Shown here: positions 1 to 8,917 of the stretch, one piece after another
Numbering within the stretch: position 1 is the first letter of the stretch
Layout: each line of letters begins with the position of its first letter
DNA from: Sulfolobales archaeon
GTDB taxonomy: Archaea; Thermoproteota; Thermoprotei_A; Sulfolobales; NBVN01
Direction of reading: 5' to 3'
Assembly (NCBI GenBank): GCA_026413885.1
Contig: JAOAKA010000003.1
Location: 1-64,000 of the forward strand
Length of the DNA: 64,000 bases
The notes under the pieces: generated by a model
What the model was told of the DNA's origin: nothing
The model's input: only the letters and a program-made list of their open reading frames with translations
The model's database searches: none
Program-made: the position numbers and the translations under genes

Positions 1-25
1 GTCTAAGGAGCTCCTCAAGTTTTTC

Positions 26-160
26 CTATAGTACTTCACCCGACCTCCAAACTATATCCCCTGTCTTCTCCCCTAAGACCTCGTTGACCGCTCTATATAT
101 GGAATATATAACTAGATCTAGAAACTCTTGACTAACCACTCCACACTTCTCGATAGACAT
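26..160 (-). pseudogene. Short unknown ORF (44 codons) that may continue past an in-frame TAG
   Basis: The minus strand opens with ATG (158-160) after a GGTG-like site in ctaggtgttaaat and encodes 44 residues rich in helix-forming and hydrophobic amino acids (FLDLVIYSIYRAV, then GEKTGDIVWRSGEVL). A TAG at 26-28 ends it. The same frame then stays open to the window edge with EKLEELLR-type coding, and one neighbouring frame is open as well. This could be a genuine small protein, or a longer gene interrupted by a stop or frameshift whose remainder lies to the left. I do not recognise the family. Confidence 0.3.
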
Positions 161-375
161 ATTTAACACCTAGACCCATGTTTTCGAGTTATTCAGCCAG
201 TAATTCTTCTAGTAACGCACCTATATACAGTGAGTAGTGTTAACATGTCTTCAGATACTTAAACTACGAAGTACTGCTGATCTACCTTGAATAGAGTGTT
301 TAAGGTCTGTAAGCCGTAGAGCAACAAGCTAGAGCTACAGCTTTGAGTGCTAGATGAACACAATCGTAACACTCA

Positions 376-388
376 AAGCTTTTAAGCT
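376..388 (+). promoter_or_regulatory. TATA-like box upstream of L38e
   Basis: The sequence agcttttaagctt lies about 50 bases before the L38e start. The same cttttaag/tttttaag core recurs ahead of other genes here (before CTP synthase near 37386 and before L37Ae near 22474), which suggests it is the genome's TATA element. Transcription would start near 405-410 and leave a short leader containing ctaggtgtaggc as ribosome-binding site. The stretch 161-375 before it contains nothing I can identify. Confidence 0.45.
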
Positions 389-432
389 TCTAGTTAAAAA
401 ATATTCGAAACAAAACCTCTAGGTGTAGGCAT

Positions 433-657
433 ATGCCTATCGAAATTAAGAATGCTGAAGAATTCATTAAGATATCTGAGAGAGCTATTGAGTGTAGAGT
501 AGTGAGAAAACCGAGAGAGAACATAGCTAAAGTTAAAGCTAGAACGAAGAGGTATCTATACACTATCAAAATCCCTCTAGACCAGCTCGAAGACTTCCTC
601 AAGAAACTCAAGTGTCAAAATATTAAGGAAATATCTAAAGAGAAAGGAGCGAGCTGA
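433..657 (+). CDS. rpl38e: Large ribosomal subunit protein eL38 (L38e)
   Basis: This is a small 74-residue ribosomal protein of the L38e family, which is shared by eukaryotes and a subset of archaea, mainly Thermoproteota. The start MPIEIKNAEEFI, the basic core and the RYLYTIKI strand followed by a short helix match the family in order and length (about 70 residues). Binding to 23S rRNA in the 50S subunit is known for the family and not visible here. It appears monocistronic: a TATA-like box sits 50 bases upstream, and the next gene has its own promoter-like sequence. Its presence is one of the better taxonomic markers in the window. Confidence 0.88.
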   Translation: MPIEIKNAEEFIKISERAIECRVVRKPRENIAKVKARTKRYLYTIKIPLDQLEDFLKKLKCQNIKEISKEKGAS

Positions 658-716
658 GGAAAGTCCGGTAAGCTATAGGTAGTTTTACTTAAGACTTCTG
701 AGAATTAGTTAGCTAT

Positions 717-1757
717 GTGAAGGAAGCTAGACTTTATGAAGTAGCTGGTGACGGTTTAGTTAAGTGCTTAACTTGTGAGAAAACCTGCTTAATTCTCCCA
801 GGGAGGAGGGGAAGCTGTGGTAACTACTACAATATCGATGGCAGATTAACACACCTGGGCTACGGTAAGCTTAGTGCTATTGAGAGTAGGCCGATAGAGA
901 TAAAGCCTCTCTTTCACTACTGGCCTAATAGTACAGCATTAACGTACTCAACGTGGGGCTGCAATTTCTACTGCCCGTGGTGTCAGAACTACCACTTAAG
1001 TTTCACACATCCTAGTGGTAGTGAATCTATTGTAGCACCTGAGAGACTAGTTGAGATAGCTATTCGAAGAGGTGATGAAGGACTATCCGCTAGTTTTAAC
1101 GAACCTACTGTAAATTTTGACTATGTAGTAGATGCTTCTGAGATAGCTAGAAAGCGCGGTCTATACTCTATGGTTGTAACCAACAACTACTTCACAGAAA
1201 GAGCACTGCGCCTACTAGTTGAGTCTGGTGTCGATGGTTTCTCTGCAGATATAAAGGGGTGTCCCTCTATGAAGAAAGCACTAGTTGGGGTAGACCACTT
1301 TAAGGTATTTCAAAACGCTAAACTAGCTCTAGACCTAGGCGCACACGTAGAGATGGTTTACTTGGTCGTAACTAATACTAACGACTTTGAGGAATGCTAC
1401 GAGTGGATAATAGACAACCACTTAAAGTACCTTGAGAGCTCAACACCTCTACATGTAAATAGATACTACCCAATACACAGGTGGCGCGAGCCACAAACAC
1501 CTCTCGAAGAACTGCTAAAGATTAGAGAAGAAGCAGTTAGAGCTGGAGTAGAATTTGTCTACATCGGAAATACGGACGTAGCAGAATTTGAGAGCACTAA
1601 GTGCCCTAGCTGCGGTAAGATGCTTATAGAGAGGTCTAGTTATAGAGTGACTTACTTCAATCTAGATAAAGCTGGTAATAAGTATAGATGCTCTAGATGC
1701 GGTAGAGAAATACCGCTGAGAGGTAGGTATATCTCAGAGAAGAGGTACTGGTGGTGA
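717..1757 (+). CDS. Radical SAM enzyme, AmmeMemoRadiSam / PflA-like family
   Basis: The 346-residue protein carries the radical-SAM cysteine motif CNFYCPWC (Cys82, 86, 89), which would hold a [4Fe-4S] cluster for S-adenosylmethionine cleavage. An N-terminal cysteine set (CLTCEKTC near residues 17-24, plus Cys34) and a C-terminal zinc-ribbon-like pair (CPSCG and CSRCG, after residue 295) flank the barrel. This matches the AmrS branch of proteins related to pyruvate-formate-lyase activating enzymes; the substrate is unknown. The Memo and AMMECR1 partners that often accompany it are not adjacent. The GTG start has no clear ribosome-binding site, but agttttacttaag lies about 26 bases upstream, so the mRNA is probably leaderless. 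Confidence 0.8.
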   Translation: MKEARLYEVAGDGLVKCLTCEKTCLILPGRRGSCGNYYNIDGRLTHLGYGKLSAIESRPIEIKPLFHYWPNSTALTYSTWGCNFYCPWCQNYHLSFTHPSGSESIVAPERLVEIAIRRGDEGLSASFNEPTVNFDYVVDASEIARKRGLYSMVVTNNYFTERALRLLVESGVDGFSADIKGCPSMKKALVGVDHFKVFQNAKLALDLGAHVEMVYLVVTNTNDFEECYEWIIDNHLKYLESSTPLHVNRYYPIHRWREPQTPLEELLKIREEAVRAGVEFVYIGNTDVAEFESTKCPSCGKMLIERSSYRVTYFNLDKAGNKYRCSRCGREIPLRGRYISEKRYWW

Positions 1758-1759
1758 CT

Positions 1760-2506
1760 CTAGGAGGTAGGTACTTTATCGCGCACTCCACAGGCGGGGC
1801 AGTCCGGTCTTTTAACTATTTTTATCTTACTAAACTCCATATTCTTTAGATCAACAACTAGGAGCTGCCCAGCTAGCGACGGCTTACCCCACACGAGTAG
1901 CTTAACTACTTCAGATGCTTCTATAGCCCCGAGTACTGCTGGAGTAAACCCTAGAACTGGAATGATTCCAGATGTTTCAGCTGCTCTAGGCATTAAGCAT
2001 CTAAGACATGGAGTCAGCCCTGGGATCACAGTAGTTACTTGACCGTAAAACTCCTGAACACCTGCGTGAACAAGTGGTTTAACGTACTTTACAGCTAGGT
2101 CGTTTACTGTAAATCTAGATGTCCAGTTATCTAAGCAGTCAACAACCACATCAGATATCTCTACGAGTGCCTCGAATTGAGAATCTGACGTACTAATAGC
2201 GTATCCCGATATCTCTATAGAGCTATTGAGCTTTCCAAGTCTCTCAGCTGCGGTGCGAGCTTTAGCTTTCCCTAGATCGCTCTCTAGGTAGAGCACTTGT
2301 CTGTTTAAATCTGGGAGGTCTACATAGCCTCTATCAACAATTAGCAGCCTTCCAATACCGGCCGCAGCTAGGTAGAGAAGAACGGAACTTCCAAGTCCTC
2401 CGGCTCCAACTACGAGAACAGTAGATTTCTGAAGTTTTTCCTGGCCCTCCTCACCGATGAGGGGGAGCTGCCTGGAGTATCTATCGGGAGTAAACTCTTT
2501 CACCAT
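1760..2506 (-). CDS. ThiF/MoeB/HesA-family E1-like adenylyltransferase
   Basis: This 248-residue protein has the E1 superfamily layout: DRYSRQLPLIG at the N-terminus, the nucleotide-binding loop GAGGLGSS (about 34-41), the NRQVLY arginine motif, and two zinc-binding pairs (CLRC near 168 and CPAC near 239). Such enzymes adenylate the C-terminal Gly-Gly of ubiquitin-like sulfur carriers (MoaD, ThiS, SAMP) for molybdopterin, thiamine or tRNA thiolation. No carrier gene is adjacent, so the pathway is open. It overlaps the end of the upstream amidohydrolase gene by 26 bases, indicating co-transcription. MoeB-like is the best guess; there is no rhodanese domain. Confidence 0.82.
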   Translation of the reverse strand: MVKEFTPDRYSRQLPLIGEEGQEKLQKSTVLVVGAGGLGSSVLLYLAAAGIGRLLIVDRGYVDLPDLNRQVLYLESDLGKAKARTAAERLGKLNSSIEISGYAISTSDSQFEALVEISDVVVDCLDNWTSRFTVNDLAVKYVKPLVHAGVQEFYGQVTTVIPGLTPCLRCLMPRAAETSGIIPVLGFTPAVLGAIEASEVVKLLVWGKPSLAGQLLVVDLKNMEFSKIKIVKRPDCPACGVRDKVPTS

Positions 2507-4034
2507 CTACGAAGACCTCTAGAACCCTCGTTTTTCTAAGTTCTTCTACATCTACTTCGAGAGGGTCTCGGTCTAATACAGCTAAGTCCGCACTATATCC
2601 AGGCTCCAGCTTTCCTAATTCATTCTCCAACTTAAGTGCGTATGCTGAGCCGTACGTATAGTAGTGGAGTGCTTCAGATACATCTAGCTTCTGACTCTCA
2701 GAGTACTTAGCTAATTCAACTCCCTCTGCTTCACCTCTCGTTACTGCTGCGTAGATGTTTTCCCAGGGGTCTATAGGCTCGACCGGACTGTCTGTAGATA
2801 GAGCTACCTGAATAAACTTACTGAGGTCTCTGAATCTATACACCCAGCTAGCTCTTCTTTCACCGACTCTCTTAATAACCCACCAATCCGTCATAATGAA
2901 GTGAGGCTGTACTACACCTACTACACCTAGTTCACCTAGTCTAGCTAGTTGGTCACTTCTGACTACCGATAGATGCTCAATTCTACTCCTCCCCCCTACC
3001 CCTCTAAGTCCCTCAATAACTTCATCTATCGCCGCATCCCCTATTGCGTGAACAGATACCTGATAGCCTAGTCTACGTGCTAGATGTGATATCTCAGCTA
3101 TCTCCTCCCTACTGAGAAGCTTAATACCTCTAGTATCGACCGCATCTTCATATGGTTCCGAGAGATATGCTGTTCTAGCTCCTAGAGACCCGTCGGCGAA
3201 TAGCTTAACGCCTACGATCTTCATTCTACCAAATGACGCCGGCGCTCTCAAACCTAGCTCCGCAGCAGTCTTAAACGCTTCGATAGTGAGGTACGCTGCG
3301 ACTTTAGCTGGTAGACGTCCCTCCGTAGAAAGCTTAGCTAGAGACCTCGTAACTCTAGCAGAAGAACCTGTGAGGCCGAGCGCAGTTATGCCGTAGCTGA
3401 TAGCGTGATTTACAGAGTCTAGGAGGTATTTCTCCAGTGTTTCATCATCTACACTACCCCAAAATCTCTTCATAGCTACTTCAACACCCTCCTCGACCAC
3501 GAGACCGTTAGGCACTCCAGACGAGTCTCTAACGACTCTACAGCTGGTTGACTCATCAATTGCTAGTTCCCTCATAGCTGCAGTATTTAGAAGAGCCATG
3601 TGTCCGCAAACTCTAACCAGTATTACCGGTCTATCGCCGGAGACAGAATCTATATCCCAGCGAGTAGGATATCTCTTCTCTCTGAACTTCTCCTGGTCCC
3701 AGCCGCGGCCGAAGACCCACCCCGGTTTTCCGGTTAGCTCGCTTCTTACTAATGTCTTGAGTTCCTCTATAGAGCTTACCTTCCTCAGGTCTAGAGAGTT
3801 TAAAGCGAGACCGAGAGACTCTAGGTGGACGTGTGCGTCTATTAACCCAGGAATAATTACTCTATCTGGGTATTCTACTACATTACCACCTAGTTCTACT
3901 GCTATCTTAACTGCTTTCTCCACAGTTCCAGCATATATAACTCTCCCACTATAGATAGTTAGAGCTTTAACTACTTTCAACGGTTTAAAGCTAGTGTAGA
4001 TCCTCTTAGCTACAATAGCTAGAACTCCACTCAT
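2481..4034 (-). CDS. YtcJ-like metal-dependent amidohydrolase
   Basis: The 517-residue protein belongs to the amidohydrolase TIM-barrel superfamily, YtcJ type. It shows the metal-binding DAHVHLE near residue 66, a Trp-rich FGRGWDQ segment, SVHAIGDAAIDE and RIEHLSVV histidines in mid-protein, the late STDSPVEP aspartate, and a C-terminal composite domain ending ADLAVLDRDPLEV. Substrates in this family (amide or imide bonds, enol ethers) cannot be read from sequence. It starts at ATG 4032-4034, 10 bases after the preceding gene on the same strand, and overlaps the E1-like gene downstream, so three minus-strand genes (5049 to 1760) probably form one transcript. Confidence 0.82.
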   Translation of the reverse strand: MSGVLAIVAKRIYTSFKPLKVVKALTIYSGRVIYAGTVEKAVKIAVELGGNVVEYPDRVIIPGLIDAHVHLESLGLALNSLDLRKVSSIEELKTLVRSELTGKPGWVFGRGWDQEKFREKRYPTRWDIDSVSGDRPVILVRVCGHMALLNTAAMRELAIDESTSCRVVRDSSGVPNGLVVEEGVEVAMKRFWGSVDDETLEKYLLDSVNHAISYGITALGLTGSSARVTRSLAKLSTEGRLPAKVAAYLTIEAFKTAAELGLRAPASFGRMKIVGVKLFADGSLGARTAYLSEPYEDAVDTRGIKLLSREEIAEISHLARRLGYQVSVHAIGDAAIDEVIEGLRGVGGRSRIEHLSVVRSDQLARLGELGVVGVVQPHFIMTDWWVIKRVGERRASWVYRFRDLSKFIQVALSTDSPVEPIDPWENIYAAVTRGEAEGVELAKYSESQKLDVSEALHYYTYGSAYALKLENELGKLEPGYSADLAVLDRDPLEVDVEELRKTRVLEVFVDGERVYSR

Positions 4035-4044
4035 AGTAAACAGC

Positions 4045-5049
4045 TCAGAGCTTCGGTAACCCAGATATTATCTGTGTAACTAGGTCTAGAGCGTTTTCGA
4101 AACTAGCATCAAGCGGGTTGTTGAACTCTATAGTTACTGAACTCGCTGTAGTCGAAATTTTCACTTTATCTAGAACTTCCTTAGGTATTGAATCAACTAC
4201 TTTAACTATACTTACGTTGAATCTAACACACGCTCTAATCTCGTGAACATTGGGACTCCCTTCGTAGATTAGAAATGCTGGACTGCTCTGGCGACATATA
4301 TGTGAGAGAATCTCAGATGCGAACGGCTTCAAATAGCTTAAGTTGTTGACTACGAACTCATCACTGTGTTTAGATGTAATGAGAGCTACCTTGTACGGAC
4401 CTATCGTAATAAATCTGTCTTCCTTAATTAGCTCGCTAACTAGTTTAACAGACCTATCGTATTCACCGTATAGAGCTAGAAGCTCCTCAGGAAGCTTCAG
4501 ATTCTTAGTTGCTATAGAGCTATAAGCATAGTTATATAGTGTGAGTCTGACATTTTTATCGTTTACTTTGAGTTTGTGGACTCCGTAGATAACTCTCCCA
4601 ATCTTACTAAGCTTGTTGATACCGCCATTATTCATAGCTACTATATCGTCAACTAACTGCTGAGGTATTTCTACAGCAGCACTAATTGTAGCTAGATATT
4701 CATTAACGACTTCAGTTGCTGATCTCACTGTGCTCAACTTCATTAAGATCTCGCTGCGTCCATTATCGTCGTACTTAAAAACGTAGCCGACCCCCCTACT
4801 CCTACTGTAGATCATTGCTACTGAGTTGAATATACTAACACCACTCTTCGGCTGTATCCCCACGGCGTAGGACTTCAAGATCTTTAAATTGTTGAATTCT
4901 TCTCTGATTGGTAGGTCTACATACACTCTATACCCCTTTCTACCAAGTCCTACAGCAAGTGCGGCAGCACCGACTATGTCGTCCCATGTAAGTCCTGCGT
5001 AAACTGTCGTCGTCGCTAGTTTAGGCTTTTCTTGTGGAATCTGCACCAA
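4045..5049 (-). CDS. Uncharacterised protein with a degenerate DHH-like N-terminus
   Basis: This 334-residue protein has an N-terminal segment reading GLTWDDIVGAAALAVGLGRK followed by YRVYVDLP. That resembles motif I of DHH-family phosphoesterases (RecJ, Cdc45), where a conserved aspartate pair precedes a helix. The downstream DHH and GG motifs expected of an active enzyme are not evident. Crenarchaeal replisomes contain inactive RecJ/Cdc45-like paralogues, and this could be one, but the call rests on a single motif plus fold-like spacing. It is probably the first gene of an operon running to position 1760; the start is a TTG. Confidence 0.45.
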   Translation of the reverse strand: MVQIPQEKPKLATTTVYAGLTWDDIVGAAALAVGLGRKGYRVYVDLPIREEFNNLKILKSYAVGIQPKSGVSIFNSVAMIYSRSRGVGYVFKYDDNGRSEILMKLSTVRSATEVVNEYLATISAAVEIPQQLVDDIVAMNNGGINKLSKIGRVIYGVHKLKVNDKNVRLTLYNYAYSSIATKNLKLPEELLALYGEYDRSVKLVSELIKEDRFITIGPYKVALITSKHSDEFVVNNLSYLKPFASEILSHICRQSSPAFLIYEGSPNVHEIRACVRFNVSIVKVVDSIPKEVLDKVKISTTASSVTIEFNNPLDASFENALDLVTQIISGLPKL

Positions 5050-5167
5050 GCTTTTACCACCTAATTGATGTACGCCAGTGCCTACTTTTCACTATAAATA
5101 TTTAAGCATTACCTCAAGGATTTTGAGCTATAGACAGAATATTAACGCAGTGAGCTTAACTGATTAG

Positions 5168-6172
5168 GTGATGTCTGTGAGTTTCAGATTGAGACTACCC
5201 TCTAGAGTGCGGTCTGGGGAGGTATTTGATGTAGTAATAATCGGTGGAGGTCCAGCAGGTCTATCGGCCGCACTATATGCTGCTAGATTCTCACTTAGAG
5301 CTCTACTAGTTACTGAATCTATAGGTGGAACACTAAATGATGCTGGAGTGGTAGATGACTACATAGGTATTCCCGATGTTTTCGGCTCAGACCTCGCTAA
5401 GAAATTTGAAGCTCACGTAGTAAAGTATAGAGTTCCAATAGTTATAGATAAAGTTAACAAAGTCGAGAATCTAGGTGAGTACTTCGAGGTACACCTCCAG
5501 AACTCCGGGTCCTTCAGAAGTAGGTCGGTCATAGTTGCTGTCGGCAGTGTCAGGAGAAAGCTGGGAGTCCCCGGTGAGGATAGACTTAGAGGTAGAGGTG
5601 TAACTTACTGTGCTCCATGTGACGCACCAATGTTTAAAGATAGAGATGTAGCTATTGTTGGAGGAGGCAACGCAGCACTTCAAGGAGCTCTACTGACTGC
5701 TTCATATGCTTCAAAGATCTATTTAATTCACAGGAGAGATAGCTTTAGAGCTTTCCCACAGTATGTCGACTTAGTGAGAAGCAATCCGAAGATCGAGCTA
5801 GTCCTAAACTCGGTAGTAGCGGAAATAGGTGGTGAGGAGAGAGTTGAGTGGGTTAGAGTTAGAAATGTAGTGAGTGGTGAGGAGAGAGTGTTAAAAGTAT
5901 CTGGTGTGATAGTCGAGATAGGTTCAGAACCACCTAAAGAATTTTTAAAGAGCATGGGGTTGAAACTAGATGAATACGGCTACGTTACTGTATACCCCGG
6001 TCAGAAGACAAATATTGAAGGAGTATTCGCTGCTGGAGACTGCACTGGTGGACCCTACAAGAAGAAGTTTGATCAGATAGTGACGGCTGCTGCGGAAGGA
6101 GCTATAGCTGCGTATTCAGCATACGAGTTCATAGTCAGTAAGCGTGGAGTTGAACACGAGCAGGTATGGTAG
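5168..6172 (+). CDS. trxB: Thioredoxin reductase (FAD/NAD(P)H pyridine disulfide oxidoreductase)
   Basis: The 334-residue flavoprotein has an FAD-binding GGGPAGLSAALYAAR (about 26-40), a redox-active CAPC pair (Cys148, Cys151), a second Rossmann motif GGGNAALQGA (about 165-174), and the C-terminal FAADCTGG-like segment (here FAAGDCTGG) followed by an EGAIAA helix. This is the full low-molecular-weight thioredoxin reductase layout. It would pass electrons from NAD(P)H to a thioredoxin or glutaredoxin-like protein in the cytoplasm. Three starts compete: GTG 5168, ATG 5171, and GTG 5177, the last being placed best relative to the aggtgat ribosome-binding site at 5166-5172. It is transcribed ahead of an acyl-CoA synthetase subunit. 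Confidence 0.88.
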   Translation: MMSVSFRLRLPSRVRSGEVFDVVIIGGGPAGLSAALYAARFSLRALLVTESIGGTLNDAGVVDDYIGIPDVFGSDLAKKFEAHVVKYRVPIVIDKVNKVENLGEYFEVHLQNSGSFRSRSVIVAVGSVRRKLGVPGEDRLRGRGVTYCAPCDAPMFKDRDVAIVGGGNAALQGALLTASYASKIYLIHRRDSFRAFPQYVDLVRSNPKIELVLNSVVAEIGGEERVEWVRVRNVVSGEERVLKVSGVIVEIGSEPPKEFLKSMGLKLDEYGYVTVYPGQKTNIEGVFAAGDCTGGPYKKKFDQIVTAAAEGAIAAYSAYEFIVSKRGVEHEQVW

Positions 6173-6233
6173 TCTTCCAAGTGGGTCCAGTAAAGTTATT
6201 AAGCATAGGTTTCAGTGCTATTCTGGTGATAAA

Positions 6234-6941
6234 TTGGTAGTAGCTAAGGAGGTCATATATAGAGCTCTAGGCGAAGGCAGAAACAAGCTACTAGAGCACG
6301 AAGCCTACGAGTTCCTAAAAGCATATGAACTACCAGTCCCCAAGTTCGGTCTAGCTACTACTAAGGATGAAGCAGCAGATATAGCTGAGAGAATAGGTTA
6401 CCCAGTCGTCTTAAAGATAGTGAGTCAAGACATAGTCCACAAATCCGATGTCGGTGGGGTTAAGGTAAACATATCTTCAGAGCAAGAAGTGCGTAAGTGG
6501 TTCGAGGTAATAATGGGAAACGTCAAGTCTAGAGTGCCGACAGCTAGAATCTCCGGAATACTTATTCAGGAGATGGTGCCTCAAGACATAGAGGTCATAG
6601 TTGGAGCTACTAGAGACGCTGTCTTCGGTCCTGTAGTGATGTTCGGCTTAGGCGGAATATTTGTAGAAGTGCTTAGAGACGTATCTCTCAGAATAACCCC
6701 GCTGACGGAGTATGATGCTGAAGAAATGCTCGAAGAAATTAAGGCTGCACGCATACTTCAAGGATATAGAGGAGCACCTCCGAGAGATAAGAAAGCACTC
6801 GTAGATATAATACTCAAAGTCGGCAAGCTGATGGAAGAAATACCAGAGGTAACTGATGTAGACTTAAACCCGATTATGGTGTTTCCCGAAGGTGCGGGAG
6901 CTAAAATAGCTGATGCGAGAATCTTGATTAAGAGAGTGTGA
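6234..6941 (+). CDS. acdB: ADP-forming acetate/acyl-CoA ligase, beta subunit (ATP-grasp)
   Basis: This protein has the ATP-grasp fold of the beta subunit of archaeal ADP-forming acyl-CoA synthetases, which make ATP from acyl-CoA at the end of peptide and sugar fermentation. Visible elements are YPVVLKIVSQDIVHKSDVGG, IQEMVPQDIEVIVGATRD, FGPVVMFGLGGIFVEV and the terminal DVDLNPIMV. I chose TTG 6234 because tggtgat sits directly before it, an aagttattaag TATA-like box lies 30-40 bases upstream, and the resulting 235 residues fit the family. An earlier in-frame start at 6144 would overlap trxB with sequence unlike the family. The alpha (CoA-binding) subunit is not in the window. Confidence 0.85.
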   Translation: MVVAKEVIYRALGEGRNKLLEHEAYEFLKAYELPVPKFGLATTKDEAADIAERIGYPVVLKIVSQDIVHKSDVGGVKVNISSEQEVRKWFEVIMGNVKSRVPTARISGILIQEMVPQDIEVIVGATRDAVFGPVVMFGLGGIFVEVLRDVSLRITPLTEYDAEEMLEEIKAARILQGYRGAPPRDKKALVDIILKVGKLMEEIPEVTDVDLNPIMVFPEGAGAKIADARILIKRV

Positions 6942-6945
6942 TTTT

Positions 6946-7866
6946 TTGTCTCAAGATCTCTCTGAAGAAGCCCTGCTCAAAAAGATAGAGGAAACTAGAA
7001 GTAGAGTAGTTGAGCTTAAATCAGAGAAAGATAGGTTAATTAGGAATATTAGAGACCTTAAGAGCAGTATAGCGTCAACTAAGAGTAGAATAAGAGACTT
7101 AGTGAGCGAGCGCAATGCCGTTAGAAATAGCTTAAAATCGGTAATTGAAGAACGCAGAAAACTTGTTGAAGAAAGAAGGAGTCTAGTTACTGAGCTTAGA
7201 AAAAAGAGAGAGAAACTCTACGACCTTCTCTCGAGAATCGAAGTAAGAGACAGAGATAAGCTGCGGTCTACTGTCGGTACTCTGAAGACTAGGATAGAGA
7301 AACTAGAGTGGAGAATCATTACGGAGTCTCTAAGTCTAGAGGAGGAGAATAGACTCGTAAGAGAGATCGCTAAACTTGAGACTGAGCTCGAAAAAATCTA
7401 TGAGAACATTAAGAAATCTAATGAGGTTAGTGAACTTAGAGCTGAAATAACGAGTATTAAGATAAACATAGGAGATCTAGGAAAGAAAATAGAGCAGTTA
7501 ACTCAAGAACTAACGAGTTTGAGCTCTAGAGAGCAGTCGATTAGGTCTGAAGTAGATAAGAATAGAAAAGCGCTCGAGCAGTTAGTAAATGAGTTGAGTT
7601 CATCTGTCAGTAGACTTCTCCAGGTGAAAGAAGAACTGCGAACACTAAGCGAAGTACTTAGAGGAAGTTACGAAGAATTAAGAAAACTGAGAGCCGGTAG
7701 ATCTAGACAGAGAGAGATTGAAGTATTCACTAGAAAGAAGAAGGAGGTGGAGGAGAAAGCTAGAAAGAGTGAGAGATTAAGCTTCTATGAAGCTCAAATA
7801 TTATATAGCTCATACGAAGATATAGTTGAAGAGGAAAATGAAAAAAGTACTGATTCTAGCAGTTGA
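6946..7866 (+). CDS. Archaeal coiled-coil protein, COG1340-like
   Basis: The 306-residue protein is almost entirely charged heptad coiled coil (Lys/Glu/Arg/Leu/Ser-rich from residue 5 to about 270) with no membrane segment and no ATPase motif. It resembles the uncharacterised archaeal coiled-coil family COG1340, whose cellular role is unknown. The TTG start follows the acdB stop by four bases. Its 3' end overlaps the DUF373 gene, so acdB, this gene and the DUF373 gene look like one transcript. Low-complexity coiled coils attract spurious matches, so the family assignment is weaker than the structural description. Confidence 0.65.
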   Translation: MSQDLSEEALLKKIEETRSRVVELKSEKDRLIRNIRDLKSSIASTKSRIRDLVSERNAVRNSLKSVIEERRKLVEERRSLVTELRKKREKLYDLLSRIEVRDRDKLRSTVGTLKTRIEKLEWRIITESLSLEEENRLVREIAKLETELEKIYENIKKSNEVSELRAEITSIKINIGDLGKKIEQLTQELTSLSSREQSIRSEVDKNRKALEQLVNELSSSVSRLLQVKEELRTLSEVLRGSYEELRKLRAGRSRQREIEVFTRKKKEVEEKARKSERLSFYEAQILYSSYEDIVEEENEKSTDSSS

Positions 7867-8917
7867 CTACGATGACGATATCTCTAAAGCAGGAGTTACT
7901 ACACCAGTAGTTGGCTACGCGAACCTAGTTGACGCAGCTCTAAAGTTTGGGACTGTTTTCCCAGATGACTCAGACCTCAACGTTCTCTTTCATGCTCTAC
8001 ACCTTCATAGAGAACTTAAGGATAGAGGTCATGAACCCGAAGTAGCTCTTATCTCAGGTAGTGATGAGAGCCACGTTGAAGCAGGTAGAAAACTCAGAGA
8101 GCAGCTCTCCTCTGTGATAAAGCAGGCAAGCATAAGTGATATAATACTCGTTCTAGATAGTGTTGAAGATGAGCTAGTTATTCCGATAGTTCAGAGTCAA
8201 GCTAACATAGTAGCTATCGAGAGAGTTGTAGTTGAGCAGCTTAGAGGTGTTGAAGAAACCTATGTTCTCATAGGGAAGTATTTGAGGAAAGCTATAGAAG
8301 ACCCGAAGTACTCAAAGGTCTTCTTCGGTCTTCCAGGCTTTCTCTTTTTAGTGTATGCGCTAATAAGTTCTTCACCATATGCTAGATATGCGTGGGAAAC
8401 TACTCTATTATTCCTCGGAATCTTCATGGTGTTGAAAGGATTCCACGTTCTTGAGTTTGTTTTGAGGAAGTGGTATTCCTCCTCTATCTACAGGATTACT
8501 ACTGTTTTATCAGTGGCATCTATATCTATTGGAGTATTCTTCCTCATTGGAGCTCTAATAGCTAGAAACTTCTCTAGTGACCTAAGGTCTCTCAGCATCT
8601 ACGTGAAAACATTTCTACCATTTCTGACACTCTCTCTAATAGTGCCTTATATCGGTAGATTAACGAGTAGATTACTTAGAAGAAGCTTGAGAGCTTGGCG
8701 TGATGTTATAGCAGTAATATTCATAGTAGTGGTATCTTTTTACGTAAACAACATAGTAGATATTACATCGAGTTATCCGGAGCTAGATATTTTAACAATA
8801 CTCTACGATCTAAGAGTATTTAACGTAGTCGCAGTAATCTCGCTGTCTCTAATAACTATCTACGCTATGTTGAGCTACGTTGAAAGGTATATACTCGGCT
8901 ACTCGAAGAAAACTTAA
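7838..8917 (+). CDS. DUF373 family integral membrane protein
   Basis: The N-terminal half (residues 1-150) is soluble and begins VLILAVDYDDDI, with ALISGSDESHVEAGRKLR further on; the C-terminal half holds about six hydrophobic spans. This soluble-plus-membrane layout and the acidic DYDDD opening are characteristic of archaeal DUF373, of unknown function. I prefer ATG 7838, preceded by gaagagg, over TTG 7826. The gene overlaps the coiled-coil gene upstream by 29 bases and meets the oppositely oriented regulator gene in a 53-base 3' overlap. An interaction with the coiled-coil protein is an inference from the overlap only. Confidence 0.75.
   Translation: MKKVLILAVDYDDDISKAGVTTPVVGYANLVDAALKFGTVFPDDSDLNVLFHALHLHRELKDRGHEPEVALISGSDESHVEAGRKLREQLSSVIKQASISDIILVLDSVEDELVIPIVQSQANIVAIERVVVEQLRGVEETYVLIGKYLRKAIEDPKYSKVFFGLPGFLFLVYALISSSPYARYAWETTLLFLGIFMVLKGFHVLEFVLRKWYSSSIYRITTVLSVASISIGVFFLIGALIARNFSSDLRSLSIYVKTFLPFLTLSLIVPYIGRLTSRLLRRSLRAWRDVIAVIFIVVVSFYVNNIVDITSSYPELDILTILYDLRVFNVVAVISLSLITIYAMLSYVERYILGYSKKT

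Noticed and set aside
655-667. gaggaaagtccgg, identical to the conserved 5' core of RNase P RNA
   Set aside because: It lies at the L38e stop codon, the required upstream helices would fall inside the L38e gene and the downstream part inside the radical-SAM gene, and no matching CR-V sequence is visible. A chance match is more likely.
6144-6233. Upstream extension of the acyl-CoA synthetase beta gene overlapping trxB
   Set aside because: The extra 30 residues do not resemble the family, and TTG 6234 has a good ribosome-binding site.
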